Notes: generated from the sequence alone by a model not told the origin. Shown: positions 1-5,841, counted from the stretch's first letter. The stretch is DNA of 6,747 nucleotides from Ruminococcaceae bacterium UBA3903 (GCA_002391625.1 DGFJ01000029.1:1-6747); one strand, 5' to 3'. Numbers and translations: made by a program.

Positions 1-1
1 C

Positions 2-124
2 AACAAAATCAAAGTTCTTAAAAGAAATGCATACGGTTATCATAATTTTAAACGTTTTCGTAATCGTATTTTACATATGTTTTCTCATCAAAAGACCAAT
101 ATACTTAAACAAGCGACAGCTTAA
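2..124 (+). CDS. ISL3-family transposase, C-terminal 40 residues (partial at window edge)
   Basis: The frame opens at the window edge and reads NKIKVLKRNAYGYHNF, then KRFRNRILHMF, and ends KQATA-stop at 122-124. The pattern NNKIK(V/L)(I/L)KRxxYGYxNF followed by an RIL block is the C-terminal signature of ISL3-family DDE transposases. In this family the last catalytic glutamate lies just upstream in the NGFTEG segment, which is outside the window here but visible in the copy at 6587-6747. The family catalyses cut-and-paste movement through GGCTCT-type ends. Whether the missing upstream part is intact is unknown. An ATG at 27 opens a different frame that runs into copy 2. That is a chimera and not a gene. 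Confidence 0.8.
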   Translation, partial: NKIKVLKRNAYGYHNFKRFRNRILHMFSHQKTNILKQATA

Positions 125-140
125 CGCCATCGCTTGTTTT
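107..140 (+). terminator. Hairpin enclosing the transposase stop codon (copy 1), terminator-like
   Basis: AAACAAGCGA (107-116) pairs perfectly with TCGCTTGTTT (130-139), a 10-bp stem with a 13-nt loop. The loop holds the TAA stop codon of the transposase (122-124). A short T run follows the stem (137-140). This resembles an intrinsic terminator fused to the end of the coding sequence, although the T run is short and broken by AC. It could instead act in mRNA stability or translation termination. The second copy (252-284) keeps the structure. Confidence 0.5.
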
Positions 141-154
141 ACTTCTGTTTTATT

Positions 155-184
155 TGGGTTTACCCCAACTATTGACATAGAGCC
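155..184. repeat. Terminal inverted repeat (right end), ISL3 copy 1
   Basis: Read inward from 184 on the minus strand, this repeat starts GGCTCTATGTCAATAG and continues with a small palindromic GGGGTAAACCC block. The same design recurs at 300-328 and 402-430 with few changes, and in diverged form at 6506-6530. A consensus -35-like hexamer, TTGACA (172-177), sits in the repeat and points outward on the + strand. Confidence 0.8.
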
Positions 185-185
185 T

Positions 186-269
186 CATAATTTTAATCGT
201 TTTCGTAATCGTATCTTACATATGTTTTCTCATCAAAAGACCAATATACTTAAACAAGCGGCAGCTTAA
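186..269 (+). pseudogene. ISL3 transposase C-terminal fragment, copy 2
   Basis: Twenty-seven codons and a stop match the extreme C-terminus of the copy 1 transposase (HNFNRF to KQAAA). There is no start codon, ribosome binding site or catalytic residue in the fragment. An apparent reading frame from ATG 27 enters it, but only by reading copy 1 out of frame, so it is not a genuine product. Confidence 0.75.
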
Positions 270-284
270 CGCCATCGCTTGTTT
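252..284 (+). terminator. Stop-codon hairpin, copy 2
   Basis: AAACAAGCGG (252-261) pairs with TCGCTTGTTT (275-284). The one change relative to copy 1 gives a G-U pair at the loop end, so the stem is retained. The TAA stop (267-269) is again in the loop. The function proposed is the same as for the hairpin at 107-140. Confidence 0.45.
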
Positions 285-299
285 TACTTCCTATTTTAT

Positions 300-328
300 T
301 GGGTTACCCCAACTATTGACAGAGAGCC
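300..328. repeat. Terminal inverted repeat (right end), ISL3 copy 2
   Basis: This right terminus reads GGCTCTCTGTCAATAG inward from 328. It is one base different at the tip from copy 1, and the palindromic GGGTTACCC block is shorter by one base. Sequence of copy 3 resumes immediately after it. Confidence 0.75.
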
Positions 329-430
329 CAAAAATATAAAGTTTAGCATATTAAAACAAACGACAGCTTAACGCCATCCCTTGCTTCACTTTTGTTTTAT
401 TTGGGTCACCCCAACTATTGACATAGAGCC
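329..430 (+). mobile_element. ISL3-family IS remnant, right end copy 3 (most diverged)
   Basis: This is a third right end. The frame 330-371 reads KNIKFS then ILKQTTA-stop, matching the last residues of the transposase (ILKQATA). The sequence upstream of that is only weakly similar. The stop-codon hairpin is broken here, because AAACAAACGA no longer pairs well with TCCCTTGCTT. The terminus at 402-430 (GGCTCTATGTCAATAG inward) is nonetheless well kept. The coding part is clearly more diverged than in copies 1, 2 and 4, so this is either an older insertion or a different ISL3 subtype. Its last base touches the T-tract of the amylase terminator. Confidence 0.65.
402..430. repeat. Terminal inverted repeat (right end), ISL3 copy 3
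   Basis: GGCTCTATGTCAATAG read inward from 430 is identical to copy 1 over the tip, with GGGGTGACCC in place of GGGGTAAACCC. It marks the outer edge of the IS pile next to the amylase gene. Confidence 0.7.
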
Positions 431-460
431 AAAAAAGGGAGGCGGAAAAATCCGCCTCCC
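431..460 (-). terminator. Intrinsic terminator of the amylase gene
   Basis: On the minus strand GGGAGGCGGA, a TTTT loop and TCCGCCTCCC form a perfect 10-bp GC-rich stem, followed by six T residues (436-431). It begins 13 nt after the amylase stop codon. The T-tract ends exactly where the ISL3 copy 3 terminus begins, so the IS insertion left the terminator intact. Confidence 0.93.
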
Positions 461-473
461 AAAAGGTTTTAAC

Positions 474-3400
474 TTAATAAGCTGTAACAGTAATGTATTT
501 ACCTGAACCACCGCTTGGATAATATCCTGTTTTAGTAGTATCAATGGTAATATCCACTGTCTGCTGACCACCGTTATTGTTATTGAAGATTATCATTGTA
601 GCATCGTTTGGAATAGTGATAGAATACTTATCAAATCCACCCTCTGTACCAATCTTAGTCATAGCAGTTCCTGGCCATGTTAGCATTGTTTTGTTAGAAG
701 CTGACCAATAATATGCTGAAGCTACGCCCCATTTGTATTTGTCGATAAACTCTATTGTTCTTTTATCTGACTGTGTAGGAGCCTGTGTAGGAGCCTCAGT
801 AGGCTTCACTGTAGGAGCTTGAGTTGGTGATGTTGGTCCAGCTGTTGGAGAAATTTTTGAAATGAATTTCTCTCCAATACCATATGGGTCATCAAACAAA
901 GCCTTGTATCTTTGAATGAAAACAACGTCACGAGTATTAGTGTCGCCATCAATGTTTACATCAGAAGCCTCTAGTCCTGTTTCAGTCAGTGTTTCTGCAC
1001 TTGCTAAGTATCTTTGGATAAGAACTATATCAGCTATTGTTACCTTGTTATCACCGTTAGCATCACCACGTACTAATGTAATGCTTGGCTGTGTTGGAGG
1101 TACTGTTACAGGCTCAGTTGGTGGATCAGTTGGTTTAATTGGACCTGTGTAATCTTCCCAAGTGTTGTTAGCTGAAAATAGCTTTGATGAGCCATTAATT
1201 GCTAGTCCTGGTTGCTTATCTGCTGGATATCTGTTAGGCGATGTTGCTGACTCTGCAAAAACCACCTGACCGTTTGTTAACTCATCAGGAACATCGATTT
1301 TGTAGTAACCTGTTTTAGAATCAAGTGTCATTTCTACACCAGGCCATTTTGCGTTTTCAACAACAGTAGAACCGCTTTCATCGTAAATATAAGCATTTAT
1401 AGTTTTCCAATTATAAGAGCTGTTATCAAAGTAAACTGAAATAACTGCATCTGGGTCTTTCTTAGTAAATGTGAAGGTTTTGTCGATTTTCTCATCTCCG
1501 CTGCTTGCTTGTAATCTGATAGTGATTTTTGTAGCAACAGGAGATTTTGTACCGATTGTCAAGGTTTGACCATCAACAACTGTTTTTGTTTCTACGGAAC
1601 CGTCACCCTCTGTAATTGTAGCTGTAGCAGAATCAACACCCTTTAGTGAAACTGTTACATCTTCTTTATCATAGAAGGATGAAGCACCCTTAACGCTACC
1701 GTTGATTGTGCTGGTTGGTCCTTCAATAAGGATAGTACCGTTAGCACCGCTGTTAAATGTTGCTTTACCGCCTGTTACAACAGCTGATGTACCGTCATAA
1801 GCATTTACAACTGTTGTGCCATCGCTATATAAGCTGCCAACCTCGATTGAAACATTTGTATTAGCACTAGCACCTATACAAGCTGCTACTGCATCTGAAA
1901 TCTCACCCTTGTCATAGGTTCTGGTAAAGGCTGTGCCTGAGGTAGCTGATACGGCTGTGTTTACGCCAGCACCAACTGCGATATGGTTGTTTCTAAATTG
2001 ACCAACCTTCTGCCAATGTGCTAGTGTAGCAGAGCTTGACACCGCACTCCAGTTCATATCACTTCTTAGTGAATGTCCGCTACCGCCATTACCATCAAAT
2101 GGCATACCACTAACAAGAGGACGATTAGTTTCATCGCCATAGAAAATTTGTACTGCACCCGGCAATAGCAGGAATGCAGAGCCTTGATAATTCATATCAC
2201 CTGATCTGCAAAGGTTTGAGTCATGTGACGAAATATAAGTAAGCTGATTAAATTTGTCGTTGTTGTTAATGCTGTTAGCATAGCTTGTATATATGCCACC
2301 TATAGAGCTAGAGCCTGGTACACCACTACCAGAGAACTGGAAGTTAATCATTGAATCGAAGCCACCCACTGTGTAGTAACTGTCATAGCCCCATCCAATT
2401 GAATGATCCCAGCATTCACCGGTCATCCAGAAATCTAGATCATCTACTTTTTTGCTTGGGTTTTCAGATTTCCATTCTTTTAAAGCAGTTGTACAGGCAG
2501 CCTTTAACTTTGCCCATGAGCCCATCTCAACGTGCTTTGCTGTATCACAACGGAAGCCATCGATACCATATGTTCTTACCCATTCAGCCAACCATTTTGT
2601 TAGGTAACCATTAACAGTATCAGAGCTGCCATATTTAGCAGCCTTATCGTTATAGGTGCCTTCCTTGGTCCATTTGGTTTTCAAGAACTCTGGAATACCA
2701 ACCTGCTCCGAGGATTCTGTTTTAAAGTCAGGCAAGCCAGCAAGTGACATTGTAGTGTCGCTTCCGCCTGGTGCTGTGTAGCCAGGAAGACCAGATCTTA
2801 CCCAGCCTGCACCCCACCATTTGCTCCAGCTGCTGCTGGTGTAATCAATGAATTCGTGCATACCGCCTACATTAGTAAGCTGGTATTTATAGTTTTCATA
2901 TCCACTTTTTAATGTACCGTAGCCATACTGCTCCATGTCCAAAAGGTTGTTATAGCCTGCGTGGTTAATAACAATATCCATTACTACACGGATACCCTTT
3001 GCGTGAGCTGTGTCTACCATTGTCTTAAATTCTTCTTTTGTACCAAAGTTAGCGTCTGTATTAGTGTAATCTAAAACATAATAACCATGATATGAGTAAT
3101 GTGCAAAGTTACCTGATGCATCACCAGAACCACAGAAACCATGAATCTGCTCATATGGTGCTGAAATCCACAATGCGTTAACGCCAAGGTTTGTAAAGTA
3201 GCCATCGTTAATTGCCTGTGTAATACCTGCAAAGTCACCGCCATGGAAGGTACCAGGTGCAGTTGACCAGCCACTTACAGGGCTGCCGTTAGCATCCAGT
3301 GTTCTGCCATATGAATGGTCGTTTGAAGTGTTTCCGTTTTTAAAACGGTCTGTCAGCAAAAAGTACACCGATGCGTTGTCCCACGAGAATGTGGAGGCAT

Positions 3401-3551
3401 CACCAGTTGTAGGTTGTACAGATGTTGTAGCTGTGTCTGTTGTTGTGACAGCAGACGCTGTTGACGCTGCCCCAAAAGCAAAAGAACTCAGCACACAAGC
3501 ACATGACAAAACAACTGATAACAGTTTTTTGCTAAATCTTGTCTTGTTCAT
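474..3551 (-). CDS. Secreted dockerin-bearing GH13 alpha-amylase with two CBM26-type modules
   Basis: This 1025-residue extracellular enzyme would cleave alpha-1,4 links in starch. A signal peptide spans residues 1-34 (KK, hydrophobic core, ASA before V35). The GH13 barrel covers about 55-530. Region I is DIVINH (192-197). Region V is LPDF (273-276). Region II is GFRCDTAKH (332-340) with nucleophile D336. Region III has acid/base E379 in TGECWD. Region IV is ISSHD with D444. The DTAKHVE and SSHD forms recall MalS-like (GH13_19) amylases. Domain C (~530-612), a beta-sandwich (~613-698) and a CBM26-like module (~703-801) follow. Next come a Pro/Thr linker, a type I dockerin (~827-885; Ca loops D830/N832/D834/D841 and D864/N866/D868/D870/D875), a second Pro/Thr linker and a second CBM26-like module (~930-1025, YYW and TWPG). 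The dockerin implies attachment to a cohesin scaffold, as in R. bromii amylosomes; no cohesin gene is in this window. The gene is monocistronic. The GH13 and dockerin calls are firm; the CBM family is probable. Confidence 0.95.
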   Translation of the reverse strand: MNKTRFSKKLLSVVLSCACVLSSFAFGAASTASAVTTTDTATTSVQPTTGDASTFSWDNASVYFLLTDRFKNGNTSNDHSYGRTLDANGSPVSGWSTAPGTFHGGDFAGITQAINDGYFTNLGVNALWISAPYEQIHGFCGSGDASGNFAHYSYHGYYVLDYTNTDANFGTKEEFKTMVDTAHAKGIRVVMDIVINHAGYNNLLDMEQYGYGTLKSGYENYKYQLTNVGGMHEFIDYTSSSWSKWWGAGWVRSGLPGYTAPGGSDTTMSLAGLPDFKTESSEQVGIPEFLKTKWTKEGTYNDKAAKYGSSDTVNGYLTKWLAEWVRTYGIDGFRCDTAKHVEMGSWAKLKAACTTALKEWKSENPSKKVDDLDFWMTGECWDHSIGWGYDSYYTVGGFDSMINFQFSGSGVPGSSSIGGIYTSYANSINNNDKFNQLTYISSHDSNLCRSGDMNYQGSAFLLLPGAVQIFYGDETNRPLVSGMPFDGNGGSGHSLRSDMNWSAVSSSATLAHWQKVGQFRNNHIAVGAGVNTAVSATSGTAFTRTYDKGEISDAVAACIGASANTNVSIEVGSLYSDGTTVVNAYDGTSAVVTGGKATFNSGANGTILIEGPTSTINGSVKGASSFYDKEDVTVSLKGVDSATATITEGDGSVETKTVVDGQTLTIGTKSPVATKITIRLQASSGDEKIDKTFTFTKKDPDAVISVYFDNSSYNWKTINAYIYDESGSTVVENAKWPGVEMTLDSKTGYYKIDVPDELTNGQVVFAESATSPNRYPADKQPGLAINGSSKLFSANNTWEDYTGPIKPTDPPTEPVTVPPTQPSITLVRGDANGDNKVTIADIVLIQRYLASAETLTETGLEASDVNIDGDTNTRDVVFIQRYKALFDDPYGIGEKFISKISPTAGPTSPTQAPTVKPTEAPTQAPTQSDKRTIEFIDKYKWGVASAYYWSASNKTMLTWPGTAMTKIGTEGGFDKYSITIPNDATMIIFNNNNGGQQTVDITIDTTKTGYYPSGGSGKYITVTAY

Positions 3552-3557
3552 TGGAAA

Positions 3558-3566
3558 TCCTCTCTT
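3558..3566 (-). promoter_or_regulatory. Ribosome binding site of the amylase gene
   Basis: AAGAGAGGA on the minus strand lies 6 nt before the ATG at 3551. This supports that ATG, which also places the signal peptide at the exact N-terminus. Confidence 0.85.
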
Positions 3567-3593
3567 TCTTTTTTACCATTATTTTCTATATGT

Positions 3594-3616
3594 TGTGTAT
3601 TAATTAAAGCTACACA
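3594..3616 (-). other. Possible hairpin in the amylase 5' leader
   Basis: TGTGTA (3594-3599) and TACACA (3611-3616) form an inverted repeat with an 11-nt loop between the predicted transcription start (~3627) and the ribosome binding site. It could be a leader stem or an operator downstream of the promoter. With only six AT-rich pairs it may also be chance. Confidence 0.25.
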
Positions 3617-3633
3617 CCATAAGTTACAAGCTA

Positions 3634-3662
3634 ATTATATCAATAATGTAAAAATTTGTATA
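3634..3662 (-). promoter_or_regulatory. Predicted sigma-A promoter of the amylase gene (extended -10)
   Basis: On the minus strand TATACA (-35, 3662-3657), a 17-nt spacer and a perfect TATAAT (-10, 3639-3634) are present. TG one base before the -10 makes it an extended -10 (TGATATAAT). This predicts a start near 3627 and a leader of about 75 nt. The -35 matches consensus at 4 of 6 positions, consistent with a promoter helped by the extended -10 or by an activator. Confidence 0.7.
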
Positions 3663-3698
3663 GGCATATTGTTAACAAAGTTTTAACAAAAAAAATGT

Positions 3699-3747
3699 AC
3701 AATAGTAATATCAAAGTGACAAAATAGCAAATAAATGACACTATTGT
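3699..3747. promoter_or_regulatory. Inverted-repeat pair upstream of the amylase promoter
   Basis: ACAATAGT (3699-3706) and ACTATTGT (3740-3747) are perfect 8-bp inverted arms separated by 33 nt, just upstream of the -35. The extended half-site TATTGTTAA occurs at 3667-3675 and again at 3742-3750. Such spaced half-sites could bind a transcription factor that controls the amylase. The region is very AT-rich, so chance repeats are likely enough that this stays tentative. No catabolite-response (cre) consensus was seen. Confidence 0.25.
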
Positions 3748-3840
3748 TAATGAGATTTATGTAGAAAATCAACATACAAACATATAAACACATAAATTTA
3801 TAAATGCATATTTATATTTTGTTTATTTTTATTGTGTGTC

Positions 3841-3905
3841 TAGCTAACAGTTTCTGCTACCAAGCCTGCAGCAGACCTTAACTTCCAAGTTATCGCCAAT
3901 TTAGG
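3841..3905. other. Structured, less AT-rich intergenic patch of unknown nature
   Basis: This patch lies between the amylase upstream region and the nudC terminator and stands out from the very AT-rich DNA before it. It contains two adjacent hairpins: TCTGCT (3853-3858) with AGCAGA (3870-3875), and TAACTT (3879-3884) with AAGTTA (3887-3892, 2-nt loop). On the minus strand it is downstream of the nudC terminator. I see no start codon with a ribosome binding site and no known RNA family. It could be a decayed repeat or a gene relic. The rest of 3748-3840 shows only AT-rich DNA. Confidence 0.3.
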
Positions 3906-3907
3906 GC

Positions 3908-3943
3908 AAAAAAACAGCCATGACGCTAAAAAGCATCACGGCT
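3908..3943 (-). terminator. Intrinsic terminator of the lysR-nudC unit
   Basis: On the minus strand AGCCGTGATGC and GCGTCATGGCT pair over 11 bp with two G-U pairs in RNA and a 6-nt loop, followed by G and seven T residues (3914-3908). It lies 23 nt after the nudC stop codon. The stem is strong only in this orientation. Confidence 0.88.
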
Positions 3944-3966
3944 ACCTGTATTATTATTTCTTTTAA

Positions 3967-4806
3967 TTATATTTTGTTGTCCTTAAAGGCACCTATCAAC
4001 GCCTTAGTTAAGCTAACACCATCATCAGATATTGGTATATCCTCCCTATTAAACCACTGTGCAAGGGACAGCTCTTCTGTATCCAAATTTATCATATCAT
4101 CGCCATCTAAATCTGCGACAAACCCCAATAACAAATTGCTGTCAAATCCCCATGGCTGACTTTTATAGTATCTAATATTTTTAACCTTTAGCCCCACCTC
4201 CTCCATAACCTCACGAGCAACGGTTTCCTCTACCGTTTCCCCTATCTCGGTAAAGCCAGCAACTAAAGCATAATTTGTATATTCCCTGCCAGCATATTTT
4301 GTCATTAACAGCTTATCTTTATTTTTTATTGCTACAATAACAGCAGGTGAAATTTTTGGAAAAACTAAGTTATTGCAATTTCTGCAACGCAATATTCTTT
4401 CTTTTGTGTCAGGTGTTAAGGGCTTACCACAGCTGCCACAAAAGCGGTTGCTCCTGTACCAGTTAAATAAATGAAACGCAGTAGCACCTGCAAAGCAAAT
4501 CTCCTGTGATATTATGCTTCGCAATATAGTAACATTTTTGTACTCATAGCCACTCATTGATAGCCGGCAATGAGTCATAGCTAAAAAATAGTTAGTTTTG
4601 TCCACCCTAAATAAATATATATACTCTATTTTCAGGCTTTCTGCACCTTGACTAATCTCATCATAGGTTGGTACTGAAATTACGCCATCGTCCTTAAAAG
4701 AAAGCAGCACTGTTCTATCCTTAAAAAAGAAAACTCTGCTGTCTGCTGTTGGCTTTACACAATCATACTGATTATTTAACCTTTGTGGATATATATCCTG
4801 TAACAC
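3967..4806 (-). CDS. nudC: NADH pyrophosphatase / NAD-capped RNA hydrolase (Nudix, NudC type)
   Basis: This 279-residue cytoplasmic protein has the full NudC layout. An N-terminal domain (~1-115) is followed by a zinc ribbon with C123, C126, C141 and C144 and a Nudix fold. The Nudix box is complete: G184-x5-E190-x7-REVMEEVGL (198-206), whose glutamates bind the metal. The family splits NAD(H) into NMN(H) and AMP and removes NAD caps from RNA. The NADH-type motif after the box reads SQPWGFDSN (216-224) instead of the textbook SQPWPFP, so substrate preference may differ. The start is GTG. An in-frame TAA directly precedes it and AGGTGA (4816-4811) lies 4 nt upstream, so no longer start is possible. 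The gene follows the LysR gene by 25 nt, suggesting co-transcription, and a terminator closes the unit. Confidence 0.93.
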   Translation of the reverse strand: MLQDIYPQRLNNQYDCVKPTADSRVFFFKDRTVLLSFKDDGVISVPTYDEISQGAESLKIEYIYLFRVDKTNYFLAMTHCRLSMSGYEYKNVTILRSIISQEICFAGATAFHLFNWYRSNRFCGSCGKPLTPDTKERILRCRNCNNLVFPKISPAVIVAIKNKDKLLMTKYAGREYTNYALVAGFTEIGETVEETVAREVMEEVGLKVKNIRYYKSQPWGFDSNLLLGFVADLDGDDMINLDTEELSLAQWFNREDIPISDDGVSLTKALIGAFKDNKI

Positions 4807-4810
4807 TTAA

Positions 4811-4816
4811 TCACCT
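4811..4816 (-). promoter_or_regulatory. Ribosome binding site deciding the GTG start of nudC
   Basis: AGGTGA on the minus strand lies 4 nt before GTG (4806-4804), or 7 nt counted from the AGG core. The preceding in-frame codon is TAA. Together these fix GTG as the start. Confidence 0.7.
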
Positions 4817-4831
4817 GTCTGCCTCTATATT

Positions 4832-5758
4832 TTAAAGTTCTACAATTGAAAAGCCACATTGACGTATATGCTGTTTAAGATGAACAATGTAGCCTTGTGC
4901 AGCACCGCTTAGCACCGCCTTTGAATTAACTATCCATCCAACTGTCATATTTTCATCTGTTTCCAATGGCACTGGAACTATATTGCTGCCATTAAGGTCG
5001 GTGCTGAGTACACCTGTACATATTGTATAACCGTTTAAGCCAATAAGCAAGTTAAAAAGAGTGGCTCTGTCACTGACATGAATACTTTTTTTATGAAAAA
5101 CGGTGCTTAAAATTTCCTCTGAAAAATAGAACGAATTATACTCGCCCTGTTCAAAGGATAAGCAAGGGTACTCCTCTAAATCTGTCAAGGTAACACTGCT
5201 TTTCTGTGCCAAAGGGTTTGTTGCACTTACAAAAACATAAGGCGTGGTTTCAAAAAGCGGACGAAACTCCAGCTTATTTTCTCTTAACAGCTTAGTTATT
5301 ACCTTTTTGTTAAAATCATTTAAGTATAATACTCCTATTTCGCTGCGAAAATTTTTAACATCCTCTATTATATCGTAGGTCTTTGTTTCACGCAGTGTAA
5401 ACTCGTACTCATCAGAGTGGCTTTCCTTAACCAACTCAACAAAAGCATTTACAGAAAACGCATAATGCTGTGTGGAAACAGCGAACAGCTGACGTGATGG
5501 CGCTTTATTTTTATACCGCTGTTCCAACAGCTCGGCTTGTTCTACCACCTGCCTAGCATAGGATAAAAATTGTCCGCCGTCAGAGGTTAGCGTAATCCCT
5601 TTTGCAGACCTGTTGAATATTTCAATAGAAAGCTCACTTTCCAATTCCTTTATTGAACTGGATAAGCTGGGCTGTGTAATATACAGCTGTTTAGCAGCCT
5701 CTGTTATAGAGCCACATTCCACTGTTTTTATGATATATTTTAGCTGTTGTAATGTCAT
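4832..5758 (-). CDS. LysR-family transcriptional regulator
   Basis: This 308-residue protein has the usual LysR length. Residues 1-60 form the winged helix-turn-helix: LQQLKYIIKTVECGSITEAA, then LYITQPSLSSSIKELE as recognition helix region, then FNRSAKGITLTSDG as the wing. A linker helix (~62-85) and a two-lobed effector-binding domain (~90-300) follow. LysR proteins act as tetramers and activate or repress nearby genes in response to a small molecule. The ligand cannot be told from sequence. It is co-oriented with nudC and 25 nt upstream of it, so it may be co-transcribed, but classical LysR targets are divergent genes and none is present here. The ATG at 5758 has AGGAG (5769-5765) 6 nt upstream. 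An earlier ATG at 5763 is out of frame and stops at once. Confidence 0.93.
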   Translation of the reverse strand: MTLQQLKYIIKTVECGSITEAAKQLYITQPSLSSSIKELESELSIEIFNRSAKGITLTSDGGQFLSYARQVVEQAELLEQRYKNKAPSRQLFAVSTQHYAFSVNAFVELVKESHSDEYEFTLRETKTYDIIEDVKNFRSEIGVLYLNDFNKKVITKLLRENKLEFRPLFETTPYVFVSATNPLAQKSSVTLTDLEEYPCLSFEQGEYNSFYFSEEILSTVFHKKSIHVSDRATLFNLLIGLNGYTICTGVLSTDLNGSNIVPVPLETDENMTVGWIVNSKAVLSGAAQGYIVHLKQHIRQCGFSIVEL

Positions 5759-5764
5759 ACCATA

Positions 5765-5794
5765 CTCCTAAATAAGTAAAAATTACTTGTTATA
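5765..5794 (-). promoter_or_regulatory. LysR gene leader: possible -10, inverted repeat and ribosome binding site
   Basis: On the minus strand, TATAAC (5794-5789) is a possible -10 with no good -35 at the right distance. Directly after it comes the perfect inverted repeat AAGTAA-TTT-TTACTT (5788-5774), then AGGAG (5769-5765). A dyad touching the start region would suit autoregulation. The weak -35 makes the promoter call tentative. Confidence 0.35.
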
Positions 5795-5802
5795 TACAAA
5801 AC

Positions 5803-5816
5803 CTAATTAATATTAG
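5803..5816. promoter_or_regulatory. AT-rich dyad upstream of the LysR gene, possible operator
   Basis: CTAAT-TAAT-ATTAG is an inverted repeat with 5-bp arms, about 45 nt before the LysR start and just upstream of the possible -10. LysR proteins commonly bind AT-rich dyads near their own promoters. It does not fit the T-N11-A form exactly, so this is a weak candidate. Confidence 0.25.
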
Positions 5817-5841
5817 TTCCTTGCTCATGCTATATTCATTT

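Larger units (their letters stand above)
1..184 (+). mobile_element. ISL3-family IS, right (3') end, copy 1
   Basis: This is the 3' part of an insertion sequence entering from the left window edge. It consists of the last 40 codons of an ISL3-type transposase, a hairpin across the stop codon, about 30 nt of spacer and a terminal inverted repeat. Read inward on the minus strand, the terminus begins GGCTCTATGTCAATAG. GGCTCT is the characteristic ISL3-family tip. The next base (185) jumps into the middle of a second copy of the same transposase end, which fixes the element boundary at 184. The left part is outside the window, so it cannot be told whether this copy is intact or internally deleted like the one at 6506-6747. 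It is about 95% identical to that copy over the shared ~110 nt. Confidence 0.85.
185..328 (+). mobile_element. ISL3-family IS remnant, right end copy 2 (5' truncated)
   Basis: This copy starts abruptly inside the transposase coding sequence, at the base matching position 40 of copy 1, and runs to a complete right terminus (GGCTCTCTGTCAATAG read inward). In frame it encodes HNFNRFRNRILHMF through KQAAA-stop (186-269). It differs from copy 1 by about five substitutions and three short indels. The junction at 184/185 is what is expected if copy 1 inserted into the 3' part of an older resident element. The rest of copy 2 would then lie beyond the left end of copy 1, outside the window. Confidence 0.8.

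Noticed and set aside
27..269. 80-codon ORF on the + strand with an ATG start
   Set aside because: It reads copy 1 of the IS out of frame and then falls into the transposase frame of copy 2. The true frame of copy 1 ends at 124. It is a chimera created by the IS junction.
1..430. CRISPR-like or tandem regulatory array
   Set aside because: The repeating units are long, of unequal length (~145, 144, ~100 bp), encode a transposase C-terminus and end in IS termini. There are no short direct repeats with unique spacers.
185..430. Promoters formed by the outward TTGACA in the IS ends
   Set aside because: No acceptable -10 lies 16-18 nt downstream in any of the three copies. The nearest TATAAA after copy 2 is only 13 nt away.
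386..571. 61-codon minus-strand ORF overlapping the amylase 3' end and its terminator
   Set aside because: It lies over the amylase C-terminus in another frame, crosses the intact terminator and IS end, and has no ribosome binding site or recognisable sequence.
916..3603. Several + strand and minus-strand ORFs of 67-91 codons inside the amylase gene (916-1152, 2351-2614, 3071-3274, 3328-3603)
   Set aside because: All are shadows of the well-supported amylase frame, with low-complexity or unrecognisable translations.
3920..4159. 79-codon + strand ORF opposite nudC
   Set aside because: It overlaps the nudC terminator and 3' end on the opposite strand, and its translation shows no family features. 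nudC has full catalytic motifs.
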